From Colius striatus (lineage: Eukaryota > Chordata > Aves > Coliiformes > Coliidae), in NCBI RefSeq assembly GCF_028858725.1, contig NC_084763.1, positions 54,568,152 to 54,632,151 on the forward strand: 64,000 bases of DNA, in the 5' to 3' direction. Below, piece by piece: positions 51,601 to 62,533 of this stretch. Below the pieces are notes generated by a model that was not told where the DNA came from, did no database searches, and saw only the letters and a list, made by a program, of their open reading frames with translations. Position numbers and translations under genes: made by a program. Numbering within the stretch: position 1 is the first letter of the stretch; each line of letters opens with the position of its first letter.

Positions 51601-54600
51601 ACCATTCTATGCAGTGCACCCCAGTGGCTTAAATGGCTTTAAACCATTAGGGGATAGTGGCTGATAGTGGACTAGGAAATGCTGTGTCCTGCAGTTATTT
51701 GCAGTTGTTGCTGACATCACTGCTGGCAGGTCAGCAAATCTTACTTTTATTTTTAATTTCCATGCAAATAACATTGAGTAGTCACTTGCTGATTACTTCT
51801 GAGCATCTCTGAAGGAGTTCTTTCTCACTGCAGAGTCTTCTGTCCAGTTGTTTATCCAATGTGTTGTGATCGTTTTTTTTCCTCACAAATTGTTCCTAGA
51901 TTTTGACAAGATTCCCAGATCAGGATCTTGAACACTTAGTCGAGAACAAAGTTGCTGACAAAGTGGGTGAAGTTAGTTCTTCCTCCTCCTCTGAGGAGAA
52001 GAACCTGGATCCAAACATTGATCCCGATTGCAGCGGCGAGATTTTACCAAAAGGAGCTTTTCTTTTTAAGCTTGAAACAGTAGAAGAAATGGAAAGGAAG
52101 CTTGGTCAGGACAATGATTCCTCTATTCAAATGCTAAAAGATTTCTTAGAAGAGGAAAATGAAGAAATGAGTCATTTCTTCTTACCACCAAAGTCCTTGC
52201 TGCGCTACGCTTTCTTGTTAGACATCGTTAATCCCTCCTGCCGGAGATCCACATGTTTTACAAAAGGGTAAGTTGCAGAGAAATTGTCTTGCTGAATCAT
52301 TGTCCTGAAATTATAAGTGTGTTTTTGCTTGTGTACTGTAAAAAAACCAAGGAGACCCATTTGATCAAAAAGTAACCCAAGCCTCTGAAAGACAGAAGAA
52401 ATCTGTTTCTGTAGTGTGCTTCCTGGTACAGTGGAGTGCCAGCATGAGGATCTGTCTGGCAGGACATCATGTGCCCACTCCAAAAAGACATTCACAAAAG
52501 ACAGTGCCATTTGTTGTTGACCTTCACAGAAGCTTAATTACCCCTGGGGATATATGGTTCCAGTAGACTGGTATAGTACTGATTCATTAATGAATTTTTT
52601 TTATATTGCTCAGTGAGGTTACAAAGTGTCACACATGACAGATCCATTCCTCATTAAAACTATCTCCACTGGACATTTTATTGATTTCTTGCATTTTCCT
52701 CTGTGTAGGTCAGAACAGCTGTGGTTTGGCCATATGTCATAAAACCAGTTAGGCTGCTGCATTTCAAATTGTGTTTGATGGAGCAGAACATCAGTGCTTC
52801 TCTGTCTAGTAGTTTTCTGATTTATACTTTGCAGTTTGAAGTTTGACTGCTGGAGGTTGTTGAGTGTTCTGAAATCCCACAGATAAGCAGTCAGGAGCTT
52901 TTCCACTGGATGCATATGTGTTGGAAAATGCCATCTGGGGCCTGGAAGTTTGTGAGAAATGTTAATATTAGTGAATTTTTCAAACTAGATTGTTTTTTTC
53001 TTTTGAACTCTCTGAATATTTCCAAAAAATGGTTTAGTTGATGAAGTAAAACTGCTTATAACTTTCTTTCTTTTTGTAATCAGTAGAAGTGAGAGTTTCA
53101 ACACAACATAAAAGCTGAGAAGGAAAGAACTTCAAAAATTCCACATCTGTGCAAAAGGAAAGAAGCCTTCCCTTAGCTCTCACTGGCATCTGCCTTTTGT
53201 GCCCTCACTCTTGAGTTGTGGAGGAGTCAGCATCTTGTGGGATCTATTTTTTAACTGGAACAGTCAAATAACAACCTTAGGCCTTAGTGTCATAAAAAAA
53301 TTGGCCACTTATGGTTTCCCCACAGGCTGTCATGGCAATGTGTGGTCATGGTTGTGAAAATCACACGAGAGGAGGCTCTGAGTAGTTCATATGAAATCTT
53401 GTATATGTAGTGGTGGGAAATCTGCCATGGAATGTGAGCTGCTGATGCAGAAAGTGCCAGGGCAGAGAGCTGTGCTGGTAGTTCTTACCTTGAAACATAG
53501 GAATCTGGTTTACAGTCTTTGTTCCCTTTAAGAGCCTTTGGGAAGGAAGGTTTCCAACGTGATTCTCAATGTGGTCATATCATTTACAGCCCTGCATGAA
53601 GAGAGAGTTTATAATTACATCTAAGGCTTCATCCAAGTCACTTTCTAGAGACAAGAATAAGTTGCTGCTGTATGTTCTAGGAGCTCTGATTTTGCTTCTC
53701 CGAAGCATAGGATTTAGGAAAGAGAAGCCTGAATGGAGCAGAACAGCTCTCCACATAATATAGATAATCCCTCTGCTGAGATACCTGTCTGCTGTCTTTC
53801 TTACAAGTTATACTGATCATCAGCTTTGAGACCGAGTAAAAATCTTCCCTCAGTTCTGATTGGTCTCCATATATTTCCAGCAAGGTTTGTGTGAGGAGGA
53901 TAATCCAGGTATCCCTCCTCTGGTCTTTGATCATTCGGGGACCTCAAACACCAAGATTTCATCCCCCGTTTGTTGCCTTTCTGCCTTTGTCAATACCAGT
54001 ATGTCTTCTGAAAGCTTTGGTGGACAAAGTACAACAGCTGTGATGCATGAGAGATCAAGCAGATGACTCTGTTCCCATCTGACCTTGGACTCCTAGGCAA
54101 TTGGAAAATGATTGCCGAGTTCCTTGAGACTACAAACACCTGTGTGACAGAAGTTGTGAGAGGAATTTGTCCAGTTTAAAGGACACTGTAGAGGAAAACT
54201 TCTTTACATACAATCATTCTGGACTTACTTGTAAATTCTTGATACAATGTTGTCAAGAGAAGCAATACCTTCTAAAACAGAGTTGCAGAAACTCTCTCTA
54301 GCACTGTGGAAATTACACTGTTTGTTAATCATAACACAGGACACAATATACCCAGAAATAACAGATCAGGTGTGAAGTTAAAAGGGCTTTTTTGAAAGCT
54401 TGTGGAAATGGGGGAAGAAAGATGTTGAGTCAGATGAAAATGGATTACTGTAATTTCTTAAGCCACCTACTTCCACTATAATTGGTAATGAAATGTGGGA
54501 AAATCAATGCATCATTTTTTACTGTGGTAAATATTCCTGTCTTTGATGTTCTGAATCTGAGGGAGGAATGCTAATTTTTCTGTAGTCAGCAGCTGCAATA

Positions 54601-57600
54601 ATAATTAATAACAATCCAGCTAACATCTGACCACATTTGTGATAAAAACCCAATACTCCCTCTCTCAGCCCTTGAACCGCTTTTACAACAACTGGATTGT
54701 TTTTGTGAGGAGTTCTGTATTCTCATTCCACTTACTTAGACTGGAGGATTCTGTACAACAGGAATCCTATTGAATCCTATTGAAAGATTCTTCTCCCCCA
54801 GTAAAAGTATAAAGTACCATTCTTATACTTATCCTCATTTACTTATTTTGGCTCAGATACACTAATCTGAGGTAGGCTCAGATGCTATGTAAGAAGATTC
54901 CTTAGTGCTCTGTGTGTAACACTGTGTAACCTATTGAAGGCAATGTATTTACAGCACAGTTCCATTCCATGTGTTTTGAATGTTCATCAGTGTTCAAGGC
55001 CTTTTGTTCTGATGCAAAGCAAGATTTGCAAGCACTTTATTTTAAAATGAGTCATGAGAAGTACTTGTAAGGTTTTTTTTCCTACTGAAGAGGAAATGCT
55101 CAGGATTGAGCCGTGCTGAGTCATTGTGTCTGTGCTGAAGGAAGAGTGTTCCTTTACTCCTTGTGGAATTAAAAAAGCTTGAGACAAAAGTTGTTTCAGT
55201 GCCTTGCTTTAGAAGGAGTCCCAAGTGCAGTAAAAGACCTTTATAATTATCTTTACAGATGTGCAGATAAAACTAGAGACTAGGATCTGTTAATGACTGA
55301 TGCAGACCACATCCCTCTAACTCAGGGGATCTTCTGAAGTTCTTCCACTGTGCAAAAGCCATCTGTTGGCTCAGTCTCTTTCTGTTCAGGAAGTTCAAAC
55401 ACTACCATAGTTAGACCAGCAGACTATGTTTCTGAAAGCCCATGATTATATTTAAATGCTAGCCTACAGAGACTACAAAGTAAACGTGTTGTTATGCAAT
55501 CAACCACAAAGCATACTGCTCTGCATAGATGCCTGGCCATCCCCCATCCCTTCCCCCTGTGGTAAATCCACAAGTAACCAAAAGTCCAACCTGGCAGAAC
55601 CACTTAGTCCCTAATGGATTGATAAGACAAGCTGAAGGCTCATGCTGATGGTCCTCCTTTGAATACTGAGAGCTGTTTTGAACCCCTGGGACCATTTGAC
55701 CTTTAACATGTTTTGCCTTTATGTAAAATGGGTCTGTGCAGTGTAGATAGCCCTTTCTGATGATGCTATGCTTGAGTTTCATGGCCCTGTATTTATAGTA
55801 TTTGCCTAGTTGCCTTATGTAAGGCATTAGTGTAGATAAAGCCTTGTGAGCTGGTGGCAGACTCACCCCTAGACAGGACTACTGCAGAGGCTACTGCACT
55901 CCAAGGGTTAGCATTGTTATTAGCATGACCTTTTGCTTTATCTATCCAGGAGGCTATCTGTTACTCAAAACAAAGGAACCTAAGTAACTTCTCTGTGTCT
56001 TTGCAATTGTCACTTGTTAATTTGTTCTTGTTGTTAAGGTATGGACACTATGTAGAAGGGACTGGCTCAGTTCTGCAGACAGCAGTAGATGTACAGGTAA
56101 GAATATGTGGACTTGTTTGGAAACTTGGTCTTTTCTGTCTTCTGCTTTTGTTATTCTGGAGATTGTAACAAAAAAGCTTTTAAAAGTACATTTTGTGACA
56201 ACTGAGTTTCCATGTGGTTTACTTTGCATTCCTAAAAGTAAGTTTATTTAAACCAAAGTTTTATGTTTACCTCTCTGGAGAACACGAGTTCCTTTTCTTT
56301 TATTGTCTGTAGTGTTGTACAGAGCTTTCACAGGGATGGACGAGTTCCTCTGTGACCTACTCTAGGTGGTCCTGCTCTGTCAGGGGGACAGGACTGGATG
56401 ATCTTTCAAGGTCCCTTCCAAGCCTTAAGATTCTGTGATTCTATGATATGTGAAAACATGAAGAATTACTAATTCAGTGGATGAACCACAGGACAGTGTT
56501 GTGAACCTAGGACCATATTTTTTGTAGACAGATCATCCATTAGGTATTGTCAGATGTCTAACGTGTTTGAGTTTGAATTCCAAAAGAATTCTTTTTCTGC
56601 AAAGACACTGTATTTTGAAAAGTTCTACTGTTGGTACAAAGTTCCCCACAAAGTGGTATTTTGGCATTGGAGGAGGTAAAAGTAAATGTATTGGTGAATC
56701 GTCATTGAATCATTATGTCCAGTGATAGGGCAAGGGGCAATGGGTACAAGCTGAAACAGAAGAGGTTCCAAAGAAACATAAGGAGAACTTTTTCAGTGTG
56801 AGAGTGAGGGAGCCCTGGAACAGACTTCCCAGATGGATTATGGAGTCTCCTTCTCTGCAGACATTCCAAACCCAGCTGGATGAGTTCCTGTGTGACCTAC
56901 TCTAGGTGGCCCTGCTCTGGCAGAGGGGTTGAACTGGATGAGCTTTTGACGTCCCTTATGACCCTTGAGATCCTGTGGTCATTCACAGATACTTTTCACA
57001 AACCCTGGTTTTTACATAAGCATCTCCTCTTGCACTGCAGTGCTGTTCACTAATATCATATGGCATTTCTAAGCATAAGAAGAATGCAGCTTTGGAATTC
57101 AGGATAATCTCTAAGTGAATGTATTAAAACAGCTCCATGCATCCAGCATAATGTGTGTGGATGGTCTACTGTAGAGTTCTATTAAGTCACTATCCTGTCA
57201 TTAACAAATGTTTATAGTCCTTTTGATTGCCTCATTAAGCATGCCTGTAACCAGAGGAAGAAACGATGAATGCCCTCATGGTAACAGATTTCTCTCTTGC
57301 AAGGCCATATGTTAAGATATTGGCTGCAATAACAGAATATCAATCATGCCTTCAAGCAAAACACACCATTGTCTTTGGCCCTGTGACAATCAAAGAAATA
57401 CTCTATTAAGATCTGAATGTTACGTTGTACATATTTGGCCTGCATCACCCATACCTGTTGTTTTTGGTGTTCTCCATAGCTTGAATCAGTGTTTAAACAC
57501 ATTGAGGAGCTACCAGCAGAAGAGAAGCTTATGAAATTGGCAACACTAAAGCTGCGGTACTTTACCCCAAGAGAAATAGCAAATCTTCATGGATTCCCTC

Positions 57601-60600
57601 CAGAGTTTGGTATGTGCTGCAAAGTACCTGTTTCTACATCATTCTTCAGAAATGCCAATGTAGACTTTTTACTTGGGGACTAGTCCATGCTTTTTATTTT
57701 ACATTTCTTTTCAGACCACTCAATTCTTAACGATCAGCTCTTGTTATTTGACTCCCTCTGAATTGCCACACCATATTGATAATATTTTATAAGGGCCAGC
57801 TTCTGGGATTAGTTTTATCTTCATCAACTAAGAAAAAGAATTTTGCATGAGAAATGCACTATTAATGAATGACAGTGAAGGAATACCTTTGTTTAAATTG
57901 GAGTCTATTTACTCAGCAGCCAACATTACTCACAACTGTGGTAAGTCAACATATCCTGCCAGTTTAGGAGGTCTAACAGTAGTTTGCAGCATCTGAGCTG
58001 CCTGCTTTCTCCCTTCCCCACATTTGCAGCTGCTGACAGAAATGGCCTTTCAGAAGATATAATTAGTTCTTTGTTCAGGACTAACCAAACTTTTCAGTTT
58101 AAGTCATCTCTGTTTTCTAGACTCTTTTAAGTCATCTCTAGAAAAGACAGTCCTAGCTCTGGGTCAGTTACTTCATTTTCTAACTGTTTTTGTGGAGAAG
58201 AGGGAGTCAAGGACCAAGACTCATCAGTACCAATACCTTGGATGCAGGTCAACCAGAATTAAGCCTGAAATACATTCACCAGAGTTGCCCTTGCAACAAA
58301 AGACAGGCAAGAAAGTGTAGCTGTTAGTCCCTGCTGGGGAGCTCGGCCTGCTGCAGTCCCATCAGATCAATTTTTTGTCTCTCAGCAACAGAAGCATCCG
58401 TAGAAGAGAACACCACTGACCTTGAGTAATTTGTTATCTTCTTCTTTGGCTTGCTCAGTGACTGACATTTCTGAGGAGTGCTAATGGTTTTTATATAGTT
58501 ATTTCTTTTGCAGTTTTAGTTTTTCTTGTTTATTACTCACAGTTGGATTAAAAATCACTACATTCAAAGAACATTTTCAAGGCTGAAAGGTCAAACATTA
58601 GTTTTGCCACTGTTATGATCTCTTTAACAGATTTGGCTTTTTACATACAGCCATTTTCTTAGCACAACTCTGTTCCATACTGATGTAGGCTGATGTAAAG
58701 AAACTTGAGCTAAACAAAGCTGGATTGGGCTTATATAGATTTATCGTGCTGTGCAAGCACCCTTTTGAGAACAGAATCCCCCATTTTGTCTTTTTGGGGT
58801 TTTTTTAAATACAGTTTGTGTTTTCCAGCTGTTAAACCTGTCTTTGCAGCATCACTGAGAGGTGTGGAAGGGTTAATATTCCTTGTGTTTTACAGAGGGA
58901 GAACTGAGACAATGGAGAAAGTTATGTTTGGAAGACTCCATTAACTTAGAGCGCTCAGTTTGTGATACCATGCTTTCTCTATTGAGAGTTCAGCTTCAGG
59001 AATGTGTGTGAGCTTCAGTATTTCTGCAAACCAGAACTGAACCATCAAGACAAGTCAGGCTTCTGAATTAGAGGAGCATCCAGGTTGGCACTCTCTGCAA
59101 AGTGCTCATTTAGTAAACTTGTGTTTACATCTCTGAGGGCAGTACCCTTGTGCCTTCATCATGGGCATCCTTACAGTTCTTGCACTTCCCTGCCTCTCTA
59201 TACTGCTTTTCCACCTTGTACAACACATGGAACAAACCTCAGTCATCCAGTAGCTTCCATACACTCCTGATTCACAGGCAGAACAAGCTTTTCTCACGGT
59301 GCTGAGTCACAAGTTTGACATTTCTTTCCTTTGTGTTTAATCTGAGACATTTCCCATTTTGTACTTTAAAAAGATGTTACTCAGTTCTAGCCTGATTGAA
59401 AACTCTGGTGAATTTAGGCACTGTAAGTTTCTTGGGAGGGTTTGCAAGCTATGGGTTGGTGTTTTTTTGCAAGTTGCTGTATTTCTGGCTACAGCAAAGG
59501 ATGTTTTCCCTGACAGAATTTCTCTCATGGTAAATTTCAAGTCATTATTGTGAAGTATGGTACTTTCAGAGGGAAATGTGTTACAGTTTTTCTGCTCTTG
59601 TGTTCTGTAATGACAGCAACATTTGGGCTGAAATTTTCAACAGCAAAAAAGCCTGGAGCTGTACCTACTGCAAATATGTTGTTGGTCCAAGAAGCTAAAC
59701 AATGAGAAAACTATAAGCTGGAAATGAAGAGAATGTCAGGAGGCTTTGTAACAGATGCTGTTACTAGCTGCAGCTCCAGTATTATCAGAAGAAACAAGAT
59801 AAATGGTTCTGTGTTTTAACAAATTGTTGCTCTTTCCAATATTTGAGAGCCAGAGTTAAAATCATTGTTCATTCTTAACATTAACAGATTTATCTTTGCT
59901 TTTGACATCCAAATGTATAAATTGTAACTGCACTGTAGGTCAATGAAATGCTGCAGTCATTTGTCTCAGCCACTACTGTGGGTCCCATAGCAATATCATT
60001 AGAAGTGATCAGAGTGTTCTTGCAGCTGTGACCTGCTTTTGTGAGGGTGATGTCAGGATGCCTCTTCCAATTTTCCTGTTAGTGAACTACCTGGGATTGT
60101 GTTGAGGCAGGGGTAACAAAGTGACAAAACAAGAGGAAACAGCCTCCATCTGTGCCAGAGGAGGTTTTGATTGGTTGTTAGGAAAAAATTCTTCCCCAAA
60201 ATGCTTATCAAGCACTGGCACAGGCTGCCCAGGGAGGTGGTGGAGTCACCACCCCTGGAGATATTTAGAAGACATGTAGATGTGGCATTTAAGGACATGG
60301 TTTAGTTGTGAGCCATGCAGCAAGTGCCAGTGTGCTGTGAGTTGTTAAATCTGTCCTTTTGATGGAACCTACTCTTGAGCCAAGAAGATAGAAGGTGCAA
60401 GATAATATTAACAGGCAGATGGAGGAGGCTGGGGATAAAGGAAGTGATGAGCCCTGAAAATTGATTCTGACTTCCAGTTGCCAAGAGGCAGAAGGAGAAA
60501 CTGAAATTCTCAGGGTTCAGGTAAGCTTCTTGGGTCATAAGTGCATGTGCATCCCTGTTTATTCATGACTACACATTTTTTTACATATTCTTTTGAAATG

Positions 60601-61937
60601 CATAGATTCTGAAGCTTATTTGGGGATTTAATGGGAAAACTCCATCTAAGGAAACGTGTGTGGGAGCGCAAGTGATTGTTCCAAAGAGAGAAGAACAGTT
60701 GTCCAAATGTGAGTGCCAGGACGCTAGGCAGGGTGGATGGAGCTGGCAGAAGATGTGTTTACCAAAGCAGTCCACATTCAAGGCATTAGTAACTGGCAGA
60801 GAAGGATGGAACAACTCCTCCCAGCCACCTCCTCCTCAGCCTCCCACCCTTGGCTCAGCAACTGTCCAACCGTGTTCCCTCCTGAGAAATACCTGGAAGA
60901 GGATTTTTCTACTGTGCTATGAAAACTTCAGAACATACATTCCAAACATGTTTGTGCATCAAAGGTGATCTGGCTGGTGCTGAGCTTGGGCTCACACTTA
61001 GGTTTGCTTTATAGGGATTGATCAAGTAATTGAATGTGATCAAGTTTAAGCAGTTTAACAAATGAGCCTAATGGTTGAATCGCTACGGTTCTTCATCCTT
61101 CACTCAAGTTGAAGCAAATGTATTTCACCTCACAGCTGGAGTAAGCTAAGAAGGCAAGAACAGTTACAGCAGACCAGCTGGCTGCTGGCAACTTCATTCT
61201 CAGAAGCTTGGTCACCTTTGTGTGCTCAGTACACAGCACAGCCCCTTCACCATACCTGGGGCAGTTTCATTTTTTCTAGGCCTCTGTTCTGCCAGTCCAT
61301 GCACATACCATGTGAAAGACATTTCAGATGCTGTTTGTATGTGTGAGCACATTTGACATGGGGAGCATTGAATGACAGGGAAAACCATTCAGCTGCTCAG
61401 TCACTCCGGGAGTAAGCCTCACTCACCTCACTCATAGCTTAATCTGTGCTGGTGGTATATTGCAATGTGAGACACATTTGGTTTGCCTCAAATCAGACAT
61501 GAGAGGGGCTCAGATTGGAAGGACAATATAAAGCTTTTGAGAAGTGCAGTTCAGTCCATCTGCAGAATCATCCCTTCCTGCCATGGCCACATTCCTCTGT
61601 GGATGTTCTCTAGAGTAGTGGTGCTGCAGTACTTTTCTGGTGCTGCAGCCTCTTCTTCACACTGCTGAATGTTTCGAGCTATATGAAGAGAAGATAAATG
61701 GACATTAGTTACACAACAGAGCAACTTTTTGAGGCTTCTTGTTAAACCTTAGGGGTGGCAGTCCTGAAAAAAGGAGGAGACTGAAAACTAGGAACAAAGC
61801 CAAACTAATGATGTGTGCTGTATGATTTTGTTCTAGGCTTTCCAGACAAACTCACAATAAAGCAATGCTACCGTCTTCTGGGAAACAGCCTCAATGTACA
61901 CCTAGTGGCAAAATTGATCTCCATTCTACTGGGATAA
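33602..61937 (+). CDS. TRDMT1: tRNA (cytosine-5) methyltransferase DNMT2/TRDMT1 (11 exons)
   Basis: SAM-dependent enzyme that methylates C38 of tRNA-Asp (also tRNA-Gly and tRNA-Val in known homologues), with a DNA-methyltransferase fold. Joined exons: 33602-33665, 41520-41629, 43267-43343, 44751-44822, 48742-48807, 49998-50067, 50924-51007, 51900-52267, 56039-56096, 57480-57609 and 61837-61937. Total 1200 bp, 399 residues plus stop. Motif [12 protein letters not shown] is at 6-16. Motif IV is PPCQPFT with catalytic C79. ENV has E119. Motif VIII NSRLRYF has R160 and R162. The DNMT2-specific CFT is at 300-302. Motifs IX/X are [19 protein letters not shown] and LLGNSLNV (380-387). All introns are GT-AG and the frame is intact. 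The least conserved part is exon 8, with a six-serine run at 207-212. The start has G at -3 and +4. No DNMT1/3-type regulatory N terminus is expected or present. Confidence 0.97.
37400..38050. promoter_or_regulatory. Candidate enhancer-like block in TRDMT1 intron 1
   Basis: High-complexity sequence with retained CpGs in otherwise CpG-poor intron. It has a perfect octamer ATTTGCAT (37629-37636) followed by a forkhead-like GTAAACA (about 37668). Its density of motifs and absence of repeats resemble conserved noncoding elements. This is a reading of composition only. Confidence 0.3.
39672..39748 (+). repeat. (TTTCCC)n pyrimidine tract
   Basis: About 75 bp of uninterrupted C/T: roughly seven perfect TTTCCC hexamers, then irregular CTT/CCCTT units. 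Confidence 0.95.
41520..41629 (+). CDS. TRDMT1: TRDMT1 exon 2
   Basis: 110 bp, residues 22-58. Contains [20 protein letters not shown] (motif II acidic residue contacting SAM ribose). Acceptor TCTCAG, donor GTAAGT. Confidence 0.96.
43267..43343 (+). CDS. TRDMT1: TRDMT1 exon 3
   Basis: 77 bp, residues 59-83 and two bases of R84. Carries the catalytic motif [12 protein letters not shown] with nucleophile C79. Donor AG|GTAGGT. Confidence 0.97.
44751..44822 (+). CDS. TRDMT1: TRDMT1 exon 4
   Basis: 72 bp completing R84 and encoding [20 protein letters not shown]... to residue 107, plus part of R108. Acceptor TTCTTAG. Confidence 0.96.
45085..45436 (-). mobile_element. CR1 LINE 3' end, inverted, in TRDMT1 intron 4
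   Basis: The plus strand starts AGAATCATAGAATGGTAGGGGTTGG (reverse complement of the CR1 terminus) and passes AGGAGACTCCACAACCCC and GCCAGGGCTCCCTCACC. It ends near AAGATCTGCCCTCAA. About 350 bp, little diverged from the copies at 3545 and 22850, so the same subfamily. Confidence 0.92.
48742..48807 (+). CDS. TRDMT1: TRDMT1 exon 5
   Basis: 66 bp, residues 109-129 with split R108 and R130. [20 protein letters not shown] carries the motif VI ENV with E119. Acceptor TTGTAG. Confidence 0.96.
49998..50067 (+). CDS. TRDMT1: TRDMT1 exon 6
   Basis: 70 bp, residues 131-153 ([20 protein letters not shown] is the core). Ends phase 0 at TGT|GTGAGT. The resulting C153 replaces the serine of mammalian SPTS. 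Confidence 0.95.
50924..51007 (+). CDS. TRDMT1: TRDMT1 exon 7
   Basis: 84 bp, residues 154-181. Motif [19 protein letters not shown], with R160 and R162 near the flipped cytosine in the family. Acceptor CTTACAG, donor GTGAGT. Confidence 0.96.
51189..51612 (+). mobile_element. CR1 LINE 3' end in TRDMT1 intron 7
   Basis: About 420 bp, plus strand: AACATGTCCTGTGAGGAGC at the start, AGGTTTAGATTGGACATTAGG, GGGCTGCCCAGGGAGGGAG, then CAACTGAGTCCACCATTCTATG at the end. It belongs to a different, older-looking CR1 subfamily from the 3545, 22850 and 45085 copies. Confidence 0.9.
51900..52267 (+). CDS. TRDMT1: TRDMT1 exon 8 (variable region and CFT motif)
   Basis: 368 bp, residues 182-303 plus two bases of G304. 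The first half (182-235) is the fast-evolving loop of DNMT2, here acidic and serine-rich (six consecutive Ser at 207-212 followed by EEKN). The second half is conserved: [17 protein letters not shown], then the CFT signature at 300-302. It lies about 290 bp downstream of a CR1 in intron 7. Confidence 0.95.
55047..55055 (+). promoter_or_regulatory. Perfect AP-1 palindrome ATGAGTCAT
   Basis: Exact TRE palindrome in TRDMT1 intron 8, 59 bp upstream of an exact NF-E2 site. Confidence 0.4.
55114..55124 (+). promoter_or_regulatory. NF-E2/MARE motif TGCTGAGTCAT
   Basis: Exact match to the NF-E2 consensus TGCTGAGTCAY (bZIP CNC/small-Maf). Motif-only evidence. Confidence 0.4.
56039..56096 (+). CDS. 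TRDMT1: TRDMT1 exon 9
   Basis: 58 bp, completes G304 and encodes [19 protein letters not shown] (305-323). The acceptor AAG lies next to exon bases GTATGG, so the site also looks like a donor. Confidence 0.94.
56334..56446 (+). mobile_element. CR1 LINE terminal fragment
   Basis: 113 bp: GATGGACGAGTTCCTCTGTG, GGTGGTCCTGCTCTG, GGTCCCTTCCAAGCC, ending ATTCTGTGATTCTATGA. Located in TRDMT1 intron 9. Confidence 0.88.
56716..56980 (+). mobile_element. CR1 LINE 3' fragment, diverged
   Basis: About 265 bp in the same orientation as, and 270 bp after, the previous fragment: GATAGGGCAAGGGGCAATGGG, GTGAGGGAGCCCTGGAACAG, GAACTGGATGAGC, with a mutated terminus (GAGATCCTGTGGTC). More diverged than its neighbour; a separate insertion. 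Confidence 0.85.
57480..57609 (+). CDS. TRDMT1: TRDMT1 exon 10
   Basis: 130 bp, residues 324-366 plus the first base of G367. Motif IX region [20 protein letters not shown]. Acceptor CCATAG, donor G|GTATGT. Confidence 0.96.
58098..58145 (+). repeat. Direct plus inverted short repeats
   Basis: TTTAAGTCATCTCT occurs twice, 28 bp apart (58098-58111, 58126-58139). TTTTCTAGA (58113-58121) pairs with TCTAGAAAA (58137-58145). Confidence 0.7.
59300..59310 (+). promoter_or_regulatory. NF-E2/MARE motif TGCTGAGTCAC
   Basis: A second exact NF-E2 consensus match, in TRDMT1 intron 10. Confidence 0.35.
60116..60312 (+). mobile_element. CR1 LINE fragment lacking its terminus
   Basis: About 200 bp: GACAAAACAAGAGGAAACAGC, GGCACAGGCTGCCCAGGGAG, GGTGGAGTCACCACCCCTGG, then stops at GGACATGGTTTAG without the usual final 60-70 bp. 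Same subfamily style as the 51189 copy. Confidence 0.87.
61837..61937 (+). CDS. TRDMT1: TRDMT1 exon 11 (terminal coding)
   Basis: 101 bp, residues 368-399 and [23 protein letters not shown] carries motif X, which completes the SAM pocket. The C-terminal residues ISILLG correspond to the end of known DNMT2 proteins. Confidence 0.96.
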
Positions 61938-62378
61938 CTTAGAACCTGAATCTGATGAGTGTGGACTGAAGACAGAAAAGGCTTTCAAGAGAAAGCTGAT
62001 GGCAGCTGAACAAAACTTGTAGCTTATCTGTACAGACATCTTGTTGGACAGTTCTGATATAGTTTTAATACCTTGCTTTTGTGGTGGATTTGCACTGTAA
62101 AGATGTTTTGTTAAACAGAAGTTTCCAGGACTTAATTGCTTGATTTAAATGTCCTTTTACAGTTTTCAAAATGAAGACCAGCAGTTGTATCCACTCAAGG
62201 AAAGTGGATAAGACTGTTTTATCTTCTCAGTACAGTGTAAAAAGTCTGTGAATGTAAAAGGTGTGTGAATGAAGTGCAGAGACCAAGTAAAATGTCCTTA
62301 TCTGTAAATATCAATGATCTATTCTTGAAAGAGTTACTGTATATATGACTTGGAATTTTGATGTGTTTTCTGTAGCTA

Positions 62379-62384
62379 ATTAAA
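62379..62384 (+). terminator. Possible proximal polyadenylation signal ATTAAA
   Basis: The common variant signal, in an AT-rich context 442 nt after the TRDMT1 stop. Confidence 0.4.
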
Positions 62385-62527
62385 TTGTAAAATCCACTGT
62401 TTTATACACAATTTTTAAGAGATACAGAGTCATTATTAATTTATAGTTGTCTCATCCCTCTAAATACTTGCAGGTTTCTGGAACTCAACTGTTACCTGTC
62501 TGGAATGATTTCATTTAGGTGCAGCTG

Positions 62528-62533
62528 AATAAA
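62528..62533 (+). terminator. TRDMT1 polyadenylation signal AATAAA
   Basis: The first canonical hexamer after the stop codon, 590 nt downstream. Confidence 0.6.
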
